DNA of 7,111 nucleotides, from positions 1-7,111 of the forward strand of contig PKDP01000143.1 in assembly GCA_002862585.1 (NCBI GenBank), in the 5' to 3' direction. The notes under the pieces were generated by a model. It did no database searches. It had not been told where the DNA came from and was given only the letters and a program-made list of their open reading frames with translations. This document shows positions 6,551 to 7,111 of this stretch, one piece after another (positions within the stretch are counted from its first letter, which is position 1; each line of letters begins with the position of its first letter). Position numbers and translations under genes: made by a program. The stretch is from Flavobacteriales bacterium (GTDB taxonomy: Bacteria > Bacteroidota > Bacteroidia > Flavobacteriales > UBA7312).

Positions 6551-7111
6551 TTAGTGAATCACAATTATTTGTCGTGATTTATTTTTTCCATCAATTTCAA
6601 GGAAATATATACCTTCTTTTAAGTTCTGTTTCTTAATTACAAGTTGATTAGACTGTGTTGATGTATTCATTACTGTACGTCCTCTAGCATCCAAAAGACT
6701 AATACGGTATGTATCGTTATTAGGATTGTTGAACTCTACAGTTGTGAATTCTTTAAATGGATTAGGATAAACATTTACTCCCAATAAATTATTTTCTAAC
6801 ATTCCTACTGTTTCTGAAATGGTAACATTTAGAAAAGCTGTATCAGGCTTACATCCGTTTTCGTCAGTGACTAATAACCATACTGTGCCTGTAGAAGGAC
6901 CATCGCCCCAAGTAATACTAACGTCTGATGTTCCCTGTCCTGAGTTGATTTCACCATTTACAACACCCCATTGTAATGTTGACTCTGCAGCTACACCACC
7001 ACCAGTATAATCATGAGCTGAGTTTTCGGTTACATTAATGTCACCAGAAATTGTAGGTGTAGATACTTCAGAAAATGATATTGAAGTAGTTACTATACTA
7101 TCACAACCAGA
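6551..7111 (-). CDS. Secreted T9SS cargo protein with PKD/Ig-like repeats (C-terminal fragment)
   Basis: This is the last 186 residues of a larger protein; the frame is open to the right edge, so the start lies outside. An internal ATG at 6802 would give only 83 residues and is not the true start. Fragment residues 1-12 (SGCDSIVTTSIS) resemble the end of a preceding repeat of the GCDS.VT type seen in long Bacteroidota surface proteins. Residues about 18-98 form a PKD/Ig-like beta-sandwich domain, with a SGQGTSDVSITWG core and a VTDENGC end. Residues about 111-186 are a type IX secretion type A sorting domain, starting VNVYPNPF and ending GIYFLEIDGKNKSRQIIVIH. The protein should cross the outer membrane by T9SS and be attached to the surface or released. 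Its function (adhesin, enzyme or other) depends on the missing part. A strong terminator follows 2 bp after the stop. Confidence 0.9.
   Translation of the reverse strand, partial: SGCDSIVTTSISFSEVSTPTISGDINVTENSAHDYTGGGVAAESTLQWGVVNGEINSGQGTSDVSITWGDGPSTGTVWLLVTDENGCKPDTAFLNVTISETVGMLENNLLGVNVYPNPFKEFTTVEFNNPNNDTYRISLLDARGRTVMNTSTQSNQLVIKKQNLKEGIYFLEIDGKNKSRQIIVIH

Noticed and set aside
6551..6802. Stand-alone 83-residue sorting-domain protein
   Set aside because: The same frame is open without a stop from 6802 to the window edge and encodes a matching PKD-like domain, so the ATG at 6802 is internal.
6819..7010. 63-codon plus-strand open frame
   Set aside because: It is antisense to the PKD-like domain of the T9SS cargo gene and has no features of its own.

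Overview
The window looks like core chromosome from an AT-rich member of the Bacteroidota, most likely a flavobacterium-like aquatic lineage. Four things support this: a C-terminal type IX secretion sorting domain, an alternative complex III operon starting with a multiheme ActA, Bacteroidota-type TAnnTTTG promoter elements, and start codons without Shine-Dalgarno sequences. Nearly everything reads leftward on the minus strand; the one exception is a small plus-strand gene.

Layout from left to right. Positions 1-1383 hold the start of an alternative complex III (quinol:electron-acceptor oxidoreductase) operon on the minus strand: actA, a six-heme cytochrome c, followed by the first 40 codons of actB. 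A 194-bp divergent intergenic region (1384-1577) carries a promoter element for each direction and an imperfect 30-nt direct repeat. Positions 1578-1976 encode a small exported SPOR-domain protein on the plus strand. It converges on infB with only 4 bp between the stop codons.

Positions 1981-6346 are the translation/transcription operon rimP-nusA-infB on the minus strand, with 14-nt gaps between genes. A good promoter (6402-6431) lies upstream of rimP. A terminator-like hairpin sits between that promoter and the rimP start, which suggests transcription attenuation. Positions 6551-7111 hold the 3' end of a secreted, probably repetitive, T9SS cargo protein, closed by a strong symmetrical terminator.

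RimP (30S maturation), NusA (elongation, pausing and termination) and IF2 (initiation) form a classic gene-expression operon. The ActA/ActB pair belongs to the respiratory chain. No mobile element, CRISPR array, RNA gene or clearly new multigene system is visible. The points worth a second look are regulatory (the leader hairpin, the intergenic repeat and a probably leaderless mRNA) and architectural (the monoheme-pentaheme fusion in ActA).
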